A stretch of 64,000 bases of DNA from Bidens hawaiensis (taxonomy: Eukaryota > Streptophyta > Magnoliopsida > Asterales > Asteraceae): positions 4,216,001-4,280,000 of the forward strand of contig JAIQDT010000001.1 in NCBI GenBank assembly GCA_021521415.1, in the 5' to 3' direction. The stretch's first letter is position 1. Every line of letters starts with the position of its first letter. Positions 22,353 to 33,948 of the stretch are shown here, piece after piece. Below the pieces are notes generated by a model. The model was not told the DNA's origin. It worked only from the letters and a program-made list of their open reading frames with translations, and made no database searches. The position numbers were made by a program, and so were the translations under genes.

Positions 22353-22681
22353 GCATACCGGAAGTAGGGTCTAGTCAAGACCCTCATTAAACCATGTCTT
22401 GTATATATGTTCTTTTGTTTTACAAAAAAAAAAATAGAGTCTTAAAACACGGTGGCGTGCCTCAATAGGCATGACCCCATGCCACAAAGTGCGGGCCGGA
22501 ATCTTCGCTGCAAAAATCTCAGTCAGTCTGGTTTGTAACAGAATTGTCAGATTAAAAGCACGTGTCGTGTTCCTAAGAGGATGGGGCCATGTCTGGCAAC
22601 TATTTGACTATAAATTGCACCTTTTGCCAATGCATTTCTTGCACCAAACCAAACATAAACTCTCACCCCTGAGAAATCAAA
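22353..22681 (+). other. Athila spacer after pol
   Basis: Non-coding. Holds an A-rich tract, the first palindromic GTGCC-type words (from 22449), and TATAAATTGCACC about 70 bp upstream of the first small ORF. Confidence 0.5.
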
Positions 22682-22969
22682 ATGCCAACTAAGATGACTA
22701 TTGAAATTCCCGTTCCTTGCCAAACGAGAAACGAAACCCGACCCATATCCAAAACCGAGCTACTCATCAAACTTCAAGAGCTCGTAAAGGAACTCACCAG
22801 AATGAATCTCCTTACAGAGATGTGCCTCATATAACTCACCAAGTCGGTGAAAATCATGAAAATGGAACTACGGGACATCAACGAACAACTTCAGTTTCAA
22901 GTCCTTCGTTACACCTACTTTCCTTCACCCGGGCTGTTCGTTGAAGCATATCCATTCAATGGAATTTAG
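22682..22969 (+). pseudogene. Athila small ORF 1, coiled coil
   Basis: Ninety-five codons from an ATG at 22682 with one in-frame TAA at 22832-22834. It has a Leu/Lys-rich heptad-like stretch (ELLIKLQELVKELTRMNLLTE). Position, preceding TATA-like sequence and CACCAAACC leader, and the shared N(I/L)LTE then LT(N/K)(S/K)V pattern, make it a paralogue of the ORF at 23444. Function unknown; I do not recognise the family. Confidence 0.5.
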
Positions 22970-23443
22970 AGACCTTCTTCTTTATCCTTTCATGTGTAAT
23001 CAAGTGCAATAGGCACAAATTCCGGACTTTCGGGCTTAACCCGACTTAATTTCATGTTTTGGGATATTCGGGCTTATCCCGACTTTATGTTTAGGACTTT
23101 ATTATTAATGAAAAGTAATTTTAGGATATCAAAAATGTTCAGTTAACATCTTAAACATCATTCCAAAAAATCATGTTTCCGCGTTTTGCTTAAAAATCAA
23201 TGATAATATCTCAGTGACAAAACGCGCTGGCCGTGCCTCATGTTACAAGGGGTTGTGGTCACCCTAAAATCTTCAGCATGACACGCGCTAACTCCATACA
23301 ATTATCTGAATCAGAAACATTTATTTTCCAAAAAAAAATGGGGACGTGCTTCACCAAGAACGGGGCCGTGCTTGACGTTCCAGTCTCTATATATTGCATG
23401 TCATCCTCACTATTCCATTCAAACCAAACTAAAAATTCATGAG

Positions 23444-23800
23444 ATGGACAACAAAAGAAGGGAGTGGAAACGAGTGAGGAAATTCAAAAATTCTGAATCT
23501 TCCTCAAACCTTGAAGAAGAAATCATAAGGCTTTAAGGCATAATAAGAGACCAAGTCAAGAGTAACATCCTAACAGAAGGTTCGAGAATTTCCACGTTGT
23601 TGATCGAGTTGACGAACAAGGTTGAACTGCTAAGGTTCGAGAATTTCCATGTTGTTGATAACCACAACAGAGATATGAACTACAAGCTCAATTTCCTTAA
23701 CCGCGAAATCGGTAAGCTCGACAAAAAGCTTTCCGAGCTATTGGAAGCCAAAAGATCCCCGCCACACATTCAAGATCTGTTCGGGAAAGGTGGTCGTTAG
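23444..23800 (+). pseudogene. Athila small ORF 2, coiled coil
   Basis: ATG at 23444, 118 codons, one in-frame TAA at about 23534. The C-terminal half is a predicted coiled coil (MNYKLNFLNREIGKLDKKL). A palindromic GTGCC word pair, TATATATTGCATG and an A/C-rich leader precede it, the same layout as the first small ORF. Both sit between pol and the env-like ORF. Function unknown. Confidence 0.55.
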
Positions 23801-24196
23801 CATTGTCTTTTTTATTAGGAGTTATTCTCGTGTATGTTAGTTTCATATTTCTCGGTTCATGTTGTTTAATTTTCATTTTAATGTTTAGAGGTTAATGAAA
23901 TTTCTTAGGATTTTATGTTTCTACCCCTAATCTTCAAAGAAAATCAGTTAAAAACAAACCAGCTCGTTAAAGAACAATTAAAACAAAAATGAACCTTACT
24001 GCTACATGCAGCACGGGGCCGTGCCTCACGAAGCACGGGGTCGTGCCCCAACCTACAGTGAAGTTACGGATTCTTTATTAAAACATAACTTTCTCATAAC
24101 ATAACCCTAAAAACCTACTCTTCCTCTATCCGAAAACTAGCTAACCAACCCCAAAAATTCCAATCCTTACTTCAAACCTTCAATATCCAACAAAAG
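23801..24196 (+). other. Athila non-coding stretch, possible env-like leader exon
   Basis: Non-coding. It holds a palindromic word pair at 24009-24045, then an A/C/T-rich leader-like sequence that ends CAAAAG before a strong GTATGT donor. Confidence 0.4.
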
Positions 24197-24743
24197 GTAT
24201 GTCAATTTCATGATTATATAAGTCTAATTCACAATTCGAGGTCTAAATCGGTCCCCAGATCCGAAATTTTTGATGAATCGGGTCAAAATCCGAAAATTAG
24301 AATGGTCAAACCATTAAGTCTACGGCCTTGAATTGATAAATAGGTTTTACTAGATTGAAACTTAGGGTTTGAAAGAGGTTGTTAAGGAAACTCATTCGAG
24401 TTCGGGTCTTGGAGGACCCATACCATAAAAATCAAACGTGAATGATATTTCTCAAGAACCTGGTTGAATCGCAAGTTTGAATCTTAACATTTACAAAAAT
24501 CATATTAAAAACACGGGTCGTGTTTATACAAAACACACCCCGTGGTCAACTGCAGGTCAACCAAAGTCAAAATCAGTTATGATGACCAAAACTGCCAAAA
24601 CCAGAGCAGCATGGGGTCGTGCCTCTAAAGACCAGAGCAGCATGGGGTCGTGCCTCTAAAGCACGGGGTCATGCTTTGCCCTATGTTCCACATCCTGAGT
24701 AAAATTTTGAAATTAATTACCTAATCTTGTTCTAAAAATGCAG
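24197..24743 (+). other. Predicted leader intron of the Athila env-like ORF
   Basis: Donor AAAAG^GTATGTC at 24197. A T-containing tract and TCTAAAAATGCAG^ end at 24743, so the ATG of the env-like ORF follows the acceptor at once. 547 bp. Splicing of env-like messages is established for some plant retroelements; here it is inferred from site consensus only. Confidence 0.5.
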
Positions 24744-25975
24744 ATGGCTGAATATGGGGATGACGACCATGCTTTCTTAGTTTTTCCCGAGAACACGGCC
24801 GAGATGAGCTCACCCGATAAAGATTAGGATACTTGAACAACCGTTACCCAGAGCCAAACTTTTATGCTTGTAAAGATACTCTACAGCAAGTAAGCCAATG
24901 GAGGAGGTACAAAGGGCTTATCAAGGGACCATGGACACACATTCTCAATCAGAAAGGCAAGGCAGTGACCGAATTGACTAAAGAATTCTTGCCTTCATTC
25001 ACTATAAAAACGAAAGACTTGTCAATGTGGGACGAAGAGGCTATCGAGTTCAGGGTTGGAGGCGTATGGTACAAAACCTAGGTCACACATCTCGGGATCG
25101 ATTTGGGAATTTACACGCCCGATGAGACCAATACTCCCATATGGTATGAGGCCGGGATAACTTTTGCAGATGAGGATGCTGATGAATCGAGTGAGCCAGG
25201 TCACACCAGGATACAAACATGGGAGCAGTTAAGTTTTGGAGGTGAAAGATACTATCCAAGAAGCACCAAGAGCATAGCCTTACGCAACCTGTTGATGAGG
25301 TATATCCACCGCCTCCTTAGTCCCACTATCACTCAGCGTGGCTAGGGCGAGGGGGTCATAGGATTAAGGGATTTATGGTCCCTTTGTTGCATCAAGAAGG
25401 AGGTACCTTGCAATATCACGTACCTATTTTGTCAACTGTTTAGAACTAATGCAAATGCAAGGAGCCCAAATACCTCTATCTTTGGTGGTGCATGGATTTA
25501 TAAGCTCAACAAAGCTTATGATGCCGAAAGGGAAGCAATACGTAGCCCCAGCCCGATCCCAATAGACCTCAACCTTTGTATCAATATGCAGATGGTTCAG
25601 CAAATTGACAGAAACCCAGAACAGTGAAGGTTTCAGGATGCCCCCAACCAGATTTGGGATCCTGAGGAGCCCGCTAAGATGACCATTCAGTACATACCTG
25701 AGAGGAGGACAGGATCACCGCCACGTCAGACCCGCCCCCGCACTTTATCTCAGCTGGGCGGCCCATCATCATCAGGAGCCAGCCCCAGCTCGTCATATCA
25801 TAGCCAATAGTCCTTTGAGGGGCTATATGGGCTCATTGACCAGTTCCAGACTCACACCACCGTTTCTTTTGACAGGTTATCAAGACAAATTGCTGCATCT
25901 GACGCACAACGTGCCGCAAAATACGCAGAGATGAGGCGAGAGATTCATCAGTGGAGTGATCACATGGACTGGTAG
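24744..25975 (+). pseudogene. Athila env-like / ORF-1-family protein, decayed
   Basis: Starts MAEYGDDDHAFLVFPEN, then a stop and frameshift at about 24825. The core (24833-25345) shows QWRRYKGLIKGPWT, LTKEFLPSF, FRVGGVWY and LGIDLGIYTPDET, which fit the plant ATHILA ORF-1 / putative transposon protein family as I know it. Two frames and stops at 25081, 25343, 25627 and 25808 break it. The C-terminal part is Pro/Ser-rich (TGSPPRQTRPRTLSQLGG) and ends with a helical segment at a TAG (25973-25975). I see no clear signal peptide or membrane segment, so the env-like label is positional. Confidence 0.7.
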
Positions 25976-26052
25976 TGGGGACCCTTTAACCCGAATCACC
26001 CAGGTAATTGACGAGCATCGGCGATGGTATGTCTGGTATTGGCATGAGCAAC

Positions 26053-26098
26053 AGTTTTTATTAATATTATTATTATTATTGTTATTATTATTATTATG
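26053..26098 (+). repeat. (ATT)n microsatellite
   Basis: Fourteen or so ATT/GTT units just after the env-like ORF. Confidence 0.9.
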
Positions 26099-27848
26099 TT
26101 TGTTTGAGCCAATTTCTGTTTGGTTGTTTGTTTGTTTGGTACTTATTATGGCCGGGGGTGCCAAGACATTTTACTAAGAACTTATTTAACTTGCGTGAGC
26201 AGGATATAGATAGTGTGATACCCAATTTTCAATAGTATTATGCTTTGGTTATTTGTTGGTTGTGTGCAGTCTTCATTATTTAGGTACACTACAGGAAAAC
26301 AGACGAAAAATAGGGGACACTCTGTCGAAATTTCGTTGGCCCGTAGGGAAGTTCTTTTCCATTTTACCCACCATACTTCATATGAATCTTATTTTGAATC
26401 TTTTTATGAATCTTTTCACATTGAGGACAATGTGAGATTCAAGTGTGGGGAGGAGAATTACTTAACCAATTGCTTGCTCAACTATTTACAAGACTCCCTA
26501 ATAAAATAATTTTTGTAGCAAACAAAGACTAGTTTTATAACAAAACCAAAAGAAAATCTAAGAAAATATTTTGCAAATAACCAACTACACATCTACTATA
26601 ACCAAAAGTTAAAAATGTAAAAATAAGTTTTGTAATATTGAGAATAAATTTATGCAACATCTGGCGTTTATACTCAATCCCTCTGTTACTGTGAGATAAA
26701 CCTCATGCCATATAAATATTATTTTCGAAAGCACTGAGTGAGTCATATGTTTCGTGTGACTTGGAAATTGTCTCAAGTATTCATTTCAAGACTGCACGAA
26801 GCATTGTATAAGGAAGAAGGTAATATTATCACAATTCCCTCAAACCATTCTCCAAATAACAAAACCAAAAAACCTTATCCAAAAACCTTACCACTTTATC
26901 CCTCTCACCGGTAAAATACAACACTGGTCTTTTACCGGCAGACCCTAAAGAACTGGAAATGCATTCTTTCGATTTCAATTCCCTTTGCTGCATACATTTC
27001 GCAAAACCTTGGTTGCCTCTAAAACTTAGGGAGATAATCTTTCTCTTTAGCAATGAGGTGAGGAAAAAGTGGCGCCAAGATGAACAAAGGCCACCATTTT
27101 GTGGAGTTTCCAAAAGCACAATGAAAAGAAGAGAAAAAGATACAAACAATGTTTAGGATGCGTAAACTGGTCCCATGAAGGAGGATGTAGAAAAAGTCAA
27201 ACCCAGTCTCAACATGAATATACCGAACTAATGAGGGTGGGGGGCTATTAGGCTCAAAGCCGAATGATCTATTAGAGTTGGGAGTTATGTTCAGAGTAGG
27301 ATTGAGGAAGAACTGATCCACATCCTCGACAAAACTGGTCTTGACGATCTGACCTTAGAAGAGTCACTAGGTCTTGTTTTATAAAAAAAAACAATCGATA
27401 GAAAAGAGATAACCATTGAAGACATCTTAAAACTATCGACGATCATCAGAAGTTATATTTACCATCCTTATCCTCATTAACCTAAACCCTTGCACCACCA
27501 CAAAATACCAAATCCCTACTCAACCAAAACCAACCCATATTACCTTCTGATCTATGCAACCCTTCACGAAGGTGGAGATTTGAACTTGTTACAAGCTTAT
27601 TTATCATAGGTCACATTTTGGCTAAGAGTGTTCACATACATACACCACATGTATGATCAGATATAAACCGAGCGTGAGTGAACATTGTGAGAATGTGGCG
27701 TTTTGCATAAATAGAAAGCTCATAAAACAAATCTCTTTTTTGTATATCACTACATATATTCCTATGATTTAAGGTTGGTTATTTTGTTTACATATTCTTG
27801 AAACTCTTTTGGGGATGTTAAGCTATTTTAAGAGAATATTTATAAATA
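26099..27848 (+). other. Athila 3' non-coding region
   Basis: No gene. TTGAGGACAATGTGAG with TCAAGTGTGGGGAGG near 26411-26455 looks like a first, internal polypurine tract of the Athila type. ORFs at 26829-27321 are short, on opposite strands and without recognisable domains. Confidence 0.55.
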
Positions 27849-27888
27849 GCTTGCTTGAGGAGAAGCAAGGTTCAAGTGTGAGGATGTT
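27849..27888 (+). promoter_or_regulatory. Athila hairpin plus polypurine tract
   Basis: CTTGCTTGAGGAGAAGCAAGG folds into a short hairpin and is followed by TTCAAGTGTGAGGATG, then the LTR start TTTGATGTATA. This is the characteristic Athila 3' junction. Confidence 0.7.
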
Positions 27889-29011
27889 TGATGTATATAA
27901 AATTATACATCTTTTTAGTATCAACTAATCTCTAAAAACTGCAACTTATATCAAATAATATAGCTCAAATAGCTATTTATCATGTTAAAATGTATTTTCA
28001 GGTGAACCTAAGCCTCAAACGAAGAAACGAACAAAAAGCTAAAGAAAAATGAAAGATAACCCAAGAAAACACTAAAACACGCCCACGTGATTCCCTGGAC
28101 ATGCCCCCATGCTTTCATATGCAAGAAAGACAAAAATCCACAAGAAAAAAACAAAATACTGGACAGATGGGCATTGGTCTTGCCTCAAAAGGCATGGGGC
28201 CGTGGTCACATTTCAGAAAATACAAAATAAATATAACAGATCTCCAGAAATACGGGGCCGTGCCTCAGGAAGCACGCCCCCATGGTAAGTCAGCATGTAC
28301 GATCTAACAGAGCATTAAATGCGAGAGGACAGCTGGACATGAGGGCGTGCCTCATGGAGCACGAGGTCATGCCTGAGTGCCCAGATGGCCTATAAATAGT
28401 GGAGCACGCTGCATTCATCAAATGTGCTTAAGGAAAACTTCTATACGAGTTTCTCTTGTAAAATCACCCACTTTACACTCATATAGAAGGTCCTGTGGAG
28501 AGTTTGAAGGCTTGGAGGTTATCATCACCATCATCCGTCATCACCATCATCCATCACCATCATCTCTTTTAATGTTCATAACCATGCTCATTATGAGCTA
28601 AACTCCATTTACCATCTAATTTCTATGAAGAAGCTTTGTTTTACTTGATGATTACATTGAACATGTGATTTAGTTTGGTAAAGTGCTTGGTTATTTTGCA
28701 ATTATCCTTTGATGAAAAATGTTTTATCACTTTAACTCAATACATCAAGGTTGATGATTAACAAGTATTCATGATTCACTCATGTACTAGGAGACTAGAA
28801 GTGGTAAATAGAATACCTTGATAACTTATTCAAGATAAAACATGGATCCTTGTATTGTACTTAAAAATGATGAGATATAAGTTATGATCTATTTCTCTAG
28901 TTTTGATAATTCTGAAATAATATTGTTAGCATGATTGCTTAGGTTATCATGCTAGTTAAAGAAATCTAAGATACGTTAATACTATTAAACGGATCTAGTC
29001 CATTGATTACT

Positions 29012-29013
<2 letters not shown>
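27889..29013 (+). repeat. Athila 3' LTR, right end lost
   Basis: Begins TGATGTATATAAAATTATAC, itself nearly palindromic. TATAAATA near 28391 is the likely promoter, preceded by palindromic GTGCC words, and followed by a leader with CATCACCATCATCC repeats. The sequence near 28940-29010 (GCTAGTTAAAGAAATC, then CTAGTCCATTGATTACTC) is LTR-like. It is cut by an AT microsatellite and element C. Confidence 0.7.

Positions 29014-29059
<46 letters not shown>
29014..29059. repeat. (TA)n microsatellite
   Basis: Over twenty TA units between the Athila LTR and the element C LTR. It has replaced the expected C terminus and any target duplication. Confidence 0.9.
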
Positions 29060-29063
<4 letters not shown>

Positions 29064-29538
29064 TATATTACATTAGTTGTAATAGGTGTATTATGTATAG
29101 ATTATATGAAGTTTGGACCGAGAGAGAATCGGACAGAGTGATGTTATGTTAATGCCAAAACTTAAATTACCTGAGGTGTGAACCTCTATATAAAGAAGAT
29201 GGATCTAATTCGTTACACAGCCCATATCGAATTAGCATCCACTTCGTTACATTACAGACATAGACGAAAACATAACGAATCACTTGATTCTCTATGCCCC
29301 ATTCGTCAACATTCCATGAAGAATGGGAACATACCTAAAGAACTAAGATCCCCTTCGTTAAACATCCTTAAGGAATGGGAGAAACATTAACTTAATAGAC
29401 TAGTTTGTTAAATATCCTTAACGAACCAGTATTACATTAACTAACTAGACTTAAATATAAATATCTTTTCCATTATAATAAACAATAAAGACAAAATGAT
29501 AAATACAAAGACTCGAGACGCAAAACCGTGCACCAACA
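29060..29538 (-). repeat. Element C 3' LTR, one end lost
   Basis: Plus-strand right end CCGTGCACCAACA corresponds to the B LTR end CCGTGCACTAACA, and AAATACAAAGACTC(G/T)AGACGCAAAACC is shared. It has its own series of paired words (for example CTAATTCGTTA with TCGAATTAG, and CCCATTCGTC with GAAGAATGGG). The first 110-120 bp expected from B are replaced by the TA microsatellite. Confidence 0.8.
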
Positions 29539-29560
29539 GATACCCCCTCGTCTTGAGCTT
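29539..29560 (-). promoter_or_regulatory. Element C polypurine tract
   Basis: On the minus strand CAAGACGAGGGGGTATC directly precedes the LTR start TGTTGGTGCACGG. Confidence 0.8.
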
Positions 29561-29593
29561 TTTGTCTTTAACTTATTTGAAGCGTTTCGTTTG

Positions 29594-32497
29594 CTAGTTC
29601 GGACATCTGTGAATCCCATGCTCGTGACATACACGAACAACATGTTGAAACTGCATCGCTCGGTCATAAGCTTCATGACGTTCGATAAATATCTTATTCT
29701 TGAAGAGTGCGTCATTGTCAGTCTCACTCAAATTCACAAGCCACATTGGATCAGTAATCTTAATCAGCTCGGTCTTTAGGCCCTTTCCCAAAACAATAAC
29801 GGCCTCGCCAATACGATTATCATAATACCAAAGGTTCAAAGATAAATACATATGCTGATTAAGCGTCTTGACTGGAACACACTTCATCATTTTTGGTGGT
29901 TTAACTTTAAGCACGAGCTTCCTCCAACCCGTTCTTGGATCTATCTCGTCAATACGTTTACGGATTGGAATATGCGGTTTAAAGAATATAAACCCGTGAT
30001 TGACCTCGAAAAGGAAATGTTGATGAAACCATTCTGCTTGACGATTTCCCTCACGGTTGATGAAAGTTCGGCACGCGATGGTCCGTACATCCCATCGCGG
30101 TAATGAGAGAACTTCAGTAATCTTTTTGTAGTACTGAACGTCGTTCTCCCATTTTGTGATACAAAGTTTTAAATCATAATCGAAAAGCCAAGAAATAATA
30201 TCACCTCGAACTTTTGACACGACTTTGATAAAAGTCATCTGATTGGCTTTAGCGCGTGCAAAGGCTTACTGCTTTCGTTCTTCATCAACATATATGTATG
30301 CATCTATAATCTTTCGAGTTCTCTTGTTTCGACAAGACAACCATCCTTGGATATCATCAACAGTCGTATTAGGCTTCGAGTCGAATCTTGTGTCAATACT
30401 CTTACCCTTTGATACTTTCTCCAAGTGATCATCAGCTGCTTTAACATTTTATTCAGTAAATACAGGAGCACCCTGATCAACATTTGTTCTCTGTAACAGA
30501 CTAGGGTATTCCTCAGCCGTCACGTCCTCAATCTCTACATCCTCATCTTCATAAATAGACGATGTGTTCATCGGAATCGTCGTATCAAATAAGACTTCCT
30601 CGTCGTTTATCACTTCCACATCTTTCTCTGCCTCTAACACATGAAGTTCTTCGATATTAAGACCCAGCAATATAGAGATCTGCTCTCGTGTTAAGGATCG
30701 ATCGACAAACTGGCCTACTTCAATCTCATCGGCATTCACAATCCTTCTGACCACCCTCGTACCATCAATAAATATAACAGTATTAGCCTTTATCGACTCA
30801 ATTGGTTTTGCATTAGTCAAGTCCTGATAAATGACTAACTGTTTTCCCAAATCACCAGCAGATCCACTTGTACCTGCACTGGAGGATGAACCGTGAGCTT
30901 TTTTCGGCTCAATTTCCCTTACACCTGACTCATCTGGATCTTGATCATCCTTCCTGAGCTTCTTTAAAACATCTTCTTTGCGTGTAAGCTACAGAATTAG
31001 ATCCTCTTGTTCTTTTATCTTCACCCCAGAGACGTAACAATCTCACGAAGGGCTCGAGTCTCCTTCTGGCAGAAAGAAACATAACTCATCAACCTTCTCT
31101 GATTTTCCAGCACACGCTCTTGAGCCTGACGGTCAGCAGCCATTTGATTCTCATAAAGATGAATCAAGCTCAAGAGCATGTCAGTTTAATGAGTTGGCGG
31201 CATGGTATGAACAGATGAATGCACTGGCGGGATTGGACCCTAAGGATGTGTAATCCTCATAAATGTAACATCCAGAGGTTGGTTAGGCCTCAACGTTGGT
31301 GTTTGAGGAACCACCGAGGCACTAGCAGGAGGCCTTGGTATATCAGATAATACAGAATGTGGAATCATACCAAGCCTTTGTTCATGAACTATCGTCGTTA
31401 TCAATGTAACTTCCGGGGTGCTAGTAGTAAGCGGCACCGCCGGTCTATGTGTAGTAGACGACATTTAGATAGATCACCACTTGCCACCTCCTTTCCTTTA
31501 CTTTTACGTAGAGCAGCTTTAGCAACAGCTGCCTCAACCTCATCTTGTCGTTGACCCGAATCACCACCATCATTACCATCATCATCATCACCATCGTTCC
31601 CACCTGGACCCTCTTCACACTCGGAATCCGAATCGTCATGGATCCAGCGATCATTAGAAGGACATACATAATCTGGATTAATCATATGAACAATCAATCT
31701 CTTTGTTCTTGGATGTGGATCCTGCCTGTAACTCTTCATTCTTCTGACAGTATCGGCCGTCAAATGTTCCTGCGACAGCACATCATTCAGAATGGTATGA
31801 TCAATTACCATGTCTGGAATAAAATCTTGGACAATAAGCTTAATAAACCAAGGATACATCAAGAATTTCTTGCGTCGATTCACCACAAGACAATTCTCCT
31901 TGAGATGATTGAAATCGTATCAGAAAAGTTGAAGGGCTTGTTTAAAATCAATGCGACAAACGCAGATTGCAACATGATGCGACGCTCATCAAAGACGCCC
32001 TTCCGTCCACCAAGGCAATGTATTAACAATGTATGTCGGACACAAGTAGGCCTTGCTATACATGGACTTGTCCAGATCCCCAACATAAAACACAATATTA
32101 AATAAACCTAGAATCAAATCCCAATCAAAATCTCACGGGTTATCCATAGTATCTCCAAACTGCAAAACTCTTCAAATTACTCTATGAGTGATAATAATAG
32201 ACTTCCCATTTATGGTAGCTGCAATGTGATTATCGGCTTCAACGTAGCCTGCCGAGTTCCAGAATTGACGAATGATACTGAAATAAACATTCGGTCTCGC
32301 TGTCACAGCATAATGTATGACAGATCGTTTGAGAAAAGCCAATAAATCACCAAAGATATCTTCATCAGCGAAGTTCATACCGACAAAAAAAACAATTTTT
32401 TATGCTTTTTGTCGTACGAAAGCAAAGAAAGAACTTGTTCTTGTTGTTGTGGTTGTGGCTCAGTAGCCGGAGGATCCCGAACATGTTCGTCAGCCAT
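29594..32497 (-). pseudogene. Element C accessory ORF, decayed
   Basis: Homologous along its whole length to the B aORF. The ATG at 32497 (MADEHVRDPPATEPQ) lies 2 bp after a predicted splice acceptor. N-terminal domain: HYAVTARPNVYFSIIRQFW (about 32290-32345). A large gap or decay follows, then KKFLMYPWFIKLIVQDF (31886 on), DRWIHDDSDSE and an Asp-rich run. The middle carries PLDVTFMRITHP (31255). The C-terminal domain (30238-29594) keeps SWLFDYDLKLCI, GFIFFKPHIP, DEIDPRTGWRKLVL, LWYYDNRIGEAVIV and DPMWLVNLSETDND. At least six stops or frameshifts. Confidence 0.82.
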
Positions 32498-32499
32498 AA

Positions 32500-33096
32500 C
32501 TATAACACATATAAAAGCCCGAGATTTAGTAAAACGAATAACACATAATATTAAATTAAATTAAAAGATTAATATTATAATAATTTATAAACTTTATTTT
32601 TATAATAATTTAAAGTTGTCATTCGTTAACTAGTCTGATTCGTTATAACGAAATGGTGGTTCGTTATCAAATAAATAATGCGAATTAGGTCTAACGAATC
32701 AGGAGTGAAAGAATAACGAATTAAATCTTGATTCGTTATCAATTATGATGAAAATGCTACTTCCAATTCGTCACATCATAATGAATGGCCATTAAGAGAC
32801 TTAATGTTTGACTAATTGAAGTTCAAGTCAAAATTAGCAAGAACAATAAAAGTCAAAGTTCTAATCTGGATTCACTTAGAACATGATTGACGAAGTAAGG
32901 CCGAATGAATGATCTCAAGGATCTCGGAAACACATCGTATTATTATTTGTATTATCCATTTGGACCAAATCATGGATTAACTTAGATAAATAGCAAGTTA
33001 TATGAATAACTTAAAAACCGATTATACAATCGATTAATTAACCCTTAAGAGGTTCATCAAAATCAACGAAAAACATTACGCCATAATCTCCATTAC
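32500..33096 (-). other. Predicted leader intron of the element C accessory ORF
   Basis: Minus strand: donor CATAAG^GTAATGG at 33096, acceptor TGTGTTATAG^ at 32500, 597 bp, then ATG 2 bp later. The donor context matches B (CCTAAG^GTAAAG at 38429), and the next intron bases GGAGATTATGGCG resemble GATGTTTATGGCG in B. Words AACGAAT / ATTCGTT fill part of the intron. Confidence 0.55.
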
Positions 33097-33227
33097 CTTA
33101 TGATTCAGAAATAACGAACAGATTACAAATTAGATGATGTTGAGATTTTCAGAAAATTTTGACAGCGTAACGTTGCTTAAGGAAGACGAAAATGAATAAT
33201 GAAGAAGAATGGGTTTTTACTCTTCCC

Positions 33228-33234
33228 TATATAT
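33228..33234 (-). promoter_or_regulatory. TATA box of the element C accessory ORF
   Basis: ATATATA on the minus strand (GATATATAGGGAAGAG), about 130 bp upstream of the leader splice donor. It is in the same position relative to that donor as TATAAAAG in B. Confidence 0.5.
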
Positions 33235-33239
33235 CGTGA

Positions 33240-33948
33240 TGTGGCACATTTTCCAAGGCAACGAATCATCTGATTCGTTTAAATTTGAAATAACGAATCA
33301 ATAGATTCGTTATTATTAAGATATACGTGGCAAACGAATTAGAGTTTAATTGTTCAAGATTAGCACGAATCGGTAACGAATTAGCAATAATTCATACTTA
33401 GTTCATACTTAGTTCGTGCTTGATTTGTTAAGTTATGTATAAAGAACTAAAGGTCATTCATCACAGAGTGGCTGAAGCGAATTAGGTTAAATTTAAATTT
33501 AAATTGAATAAATAAATCAATTAAATAAATAAAATTTTAAAGAATATTTGAAATAAGAAAATCTACGAAATCCCGTATCCCGATGATTAAATAAATTAAT
33601 AATTTTTACCGACTCGGTAATTGGTAATACCTTAACGTGTTTTACGATCAAATACTTAACTTAAAAGAAATTAATTAATATGTAAACGAAAAAGAAAAAT
33701 CTTTTTGCTATTTTGCATTTTTGGTTCAAAATAATTACAGGTAAAATATTCGAAGATTACACATAAAGCAGAAACATAAAATATTTTTTTGTTTTCGTAT
33801 GTTTTTCAAAAGCAGTACATATTTTTGGTGAGTTTAAGCAGAGAATCATATTGACCAAATTGTCCGTCCATCACAGTTTTATATTTCAGCGATATTATTA
33901 CTGGCGTCAAGTCGGTCATTGATATTGTTGTCCACTTAAATCTTATAA
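33240..33948 (-). other. Element C spacer between pol and accessory ORF, left part
   Basis: Non-coding. AACGAAT words at 33250-33480, then low-complexity A/T DNA, then a block (33835-33948, GAGAATCATATTGACCAA and GCGATATTA) also found in B at 39460-39575. TATAA at 33944-33948 is the probable left target duplication of B. Confidence 0.7.

Larger units (their letters stand above)
22449..28380 (+). repeat. Dispersed GCACGGGGCCGTGCC words in Athila
   Basis: Paired words of the form GCACGGGGCCGTGCCTC, N2-6, GGCACGG or GCACGGGGTCGTG recur near 22449-22485, 23228-23260, 23340-23375, 24009-24045, 24610-24675, 28160-28205, 28253-28285 and 28340-28375. Each word is nearly its own complement and the two halves of a pair can also pair. 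They sit in non-coding parts and in the LTR, not in pol or the env-like ORF. Confidence 0.7.
19836..29010 (+). mobile_element. Athila-type Ty3/Gypsy element, 3' part
   Basis: Contains RT, RNase H and integrase, then two small ORFs, an env-like ORF, a hairpin-plus-purine tract and an LTR. The 5' LTR, gag and protease are missing on the left. The right LTR runs into an AT microsatellite and then element C. RT and integrase motifs and the 3' signature (self-complementary CTTGCTT...AAGCAAG before a purine tract and TTTGATGTATA) are those of Athila elements as I know them. All ORFs are broken. Confidence 0.85.

Noticed and set aside
24744..25975. Calling the Athila ORF a true retroviral envelope
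   Set aside because: No signal peptide, fusion peptide or membrane anchor is visible; only its position is env-like.
26829..27321. ORFs of about 100 codons on both strands in the Athila 3' region
   Set aside because: No domain, no matching neighbour, overlapping opposite-strand frames; probably chance.
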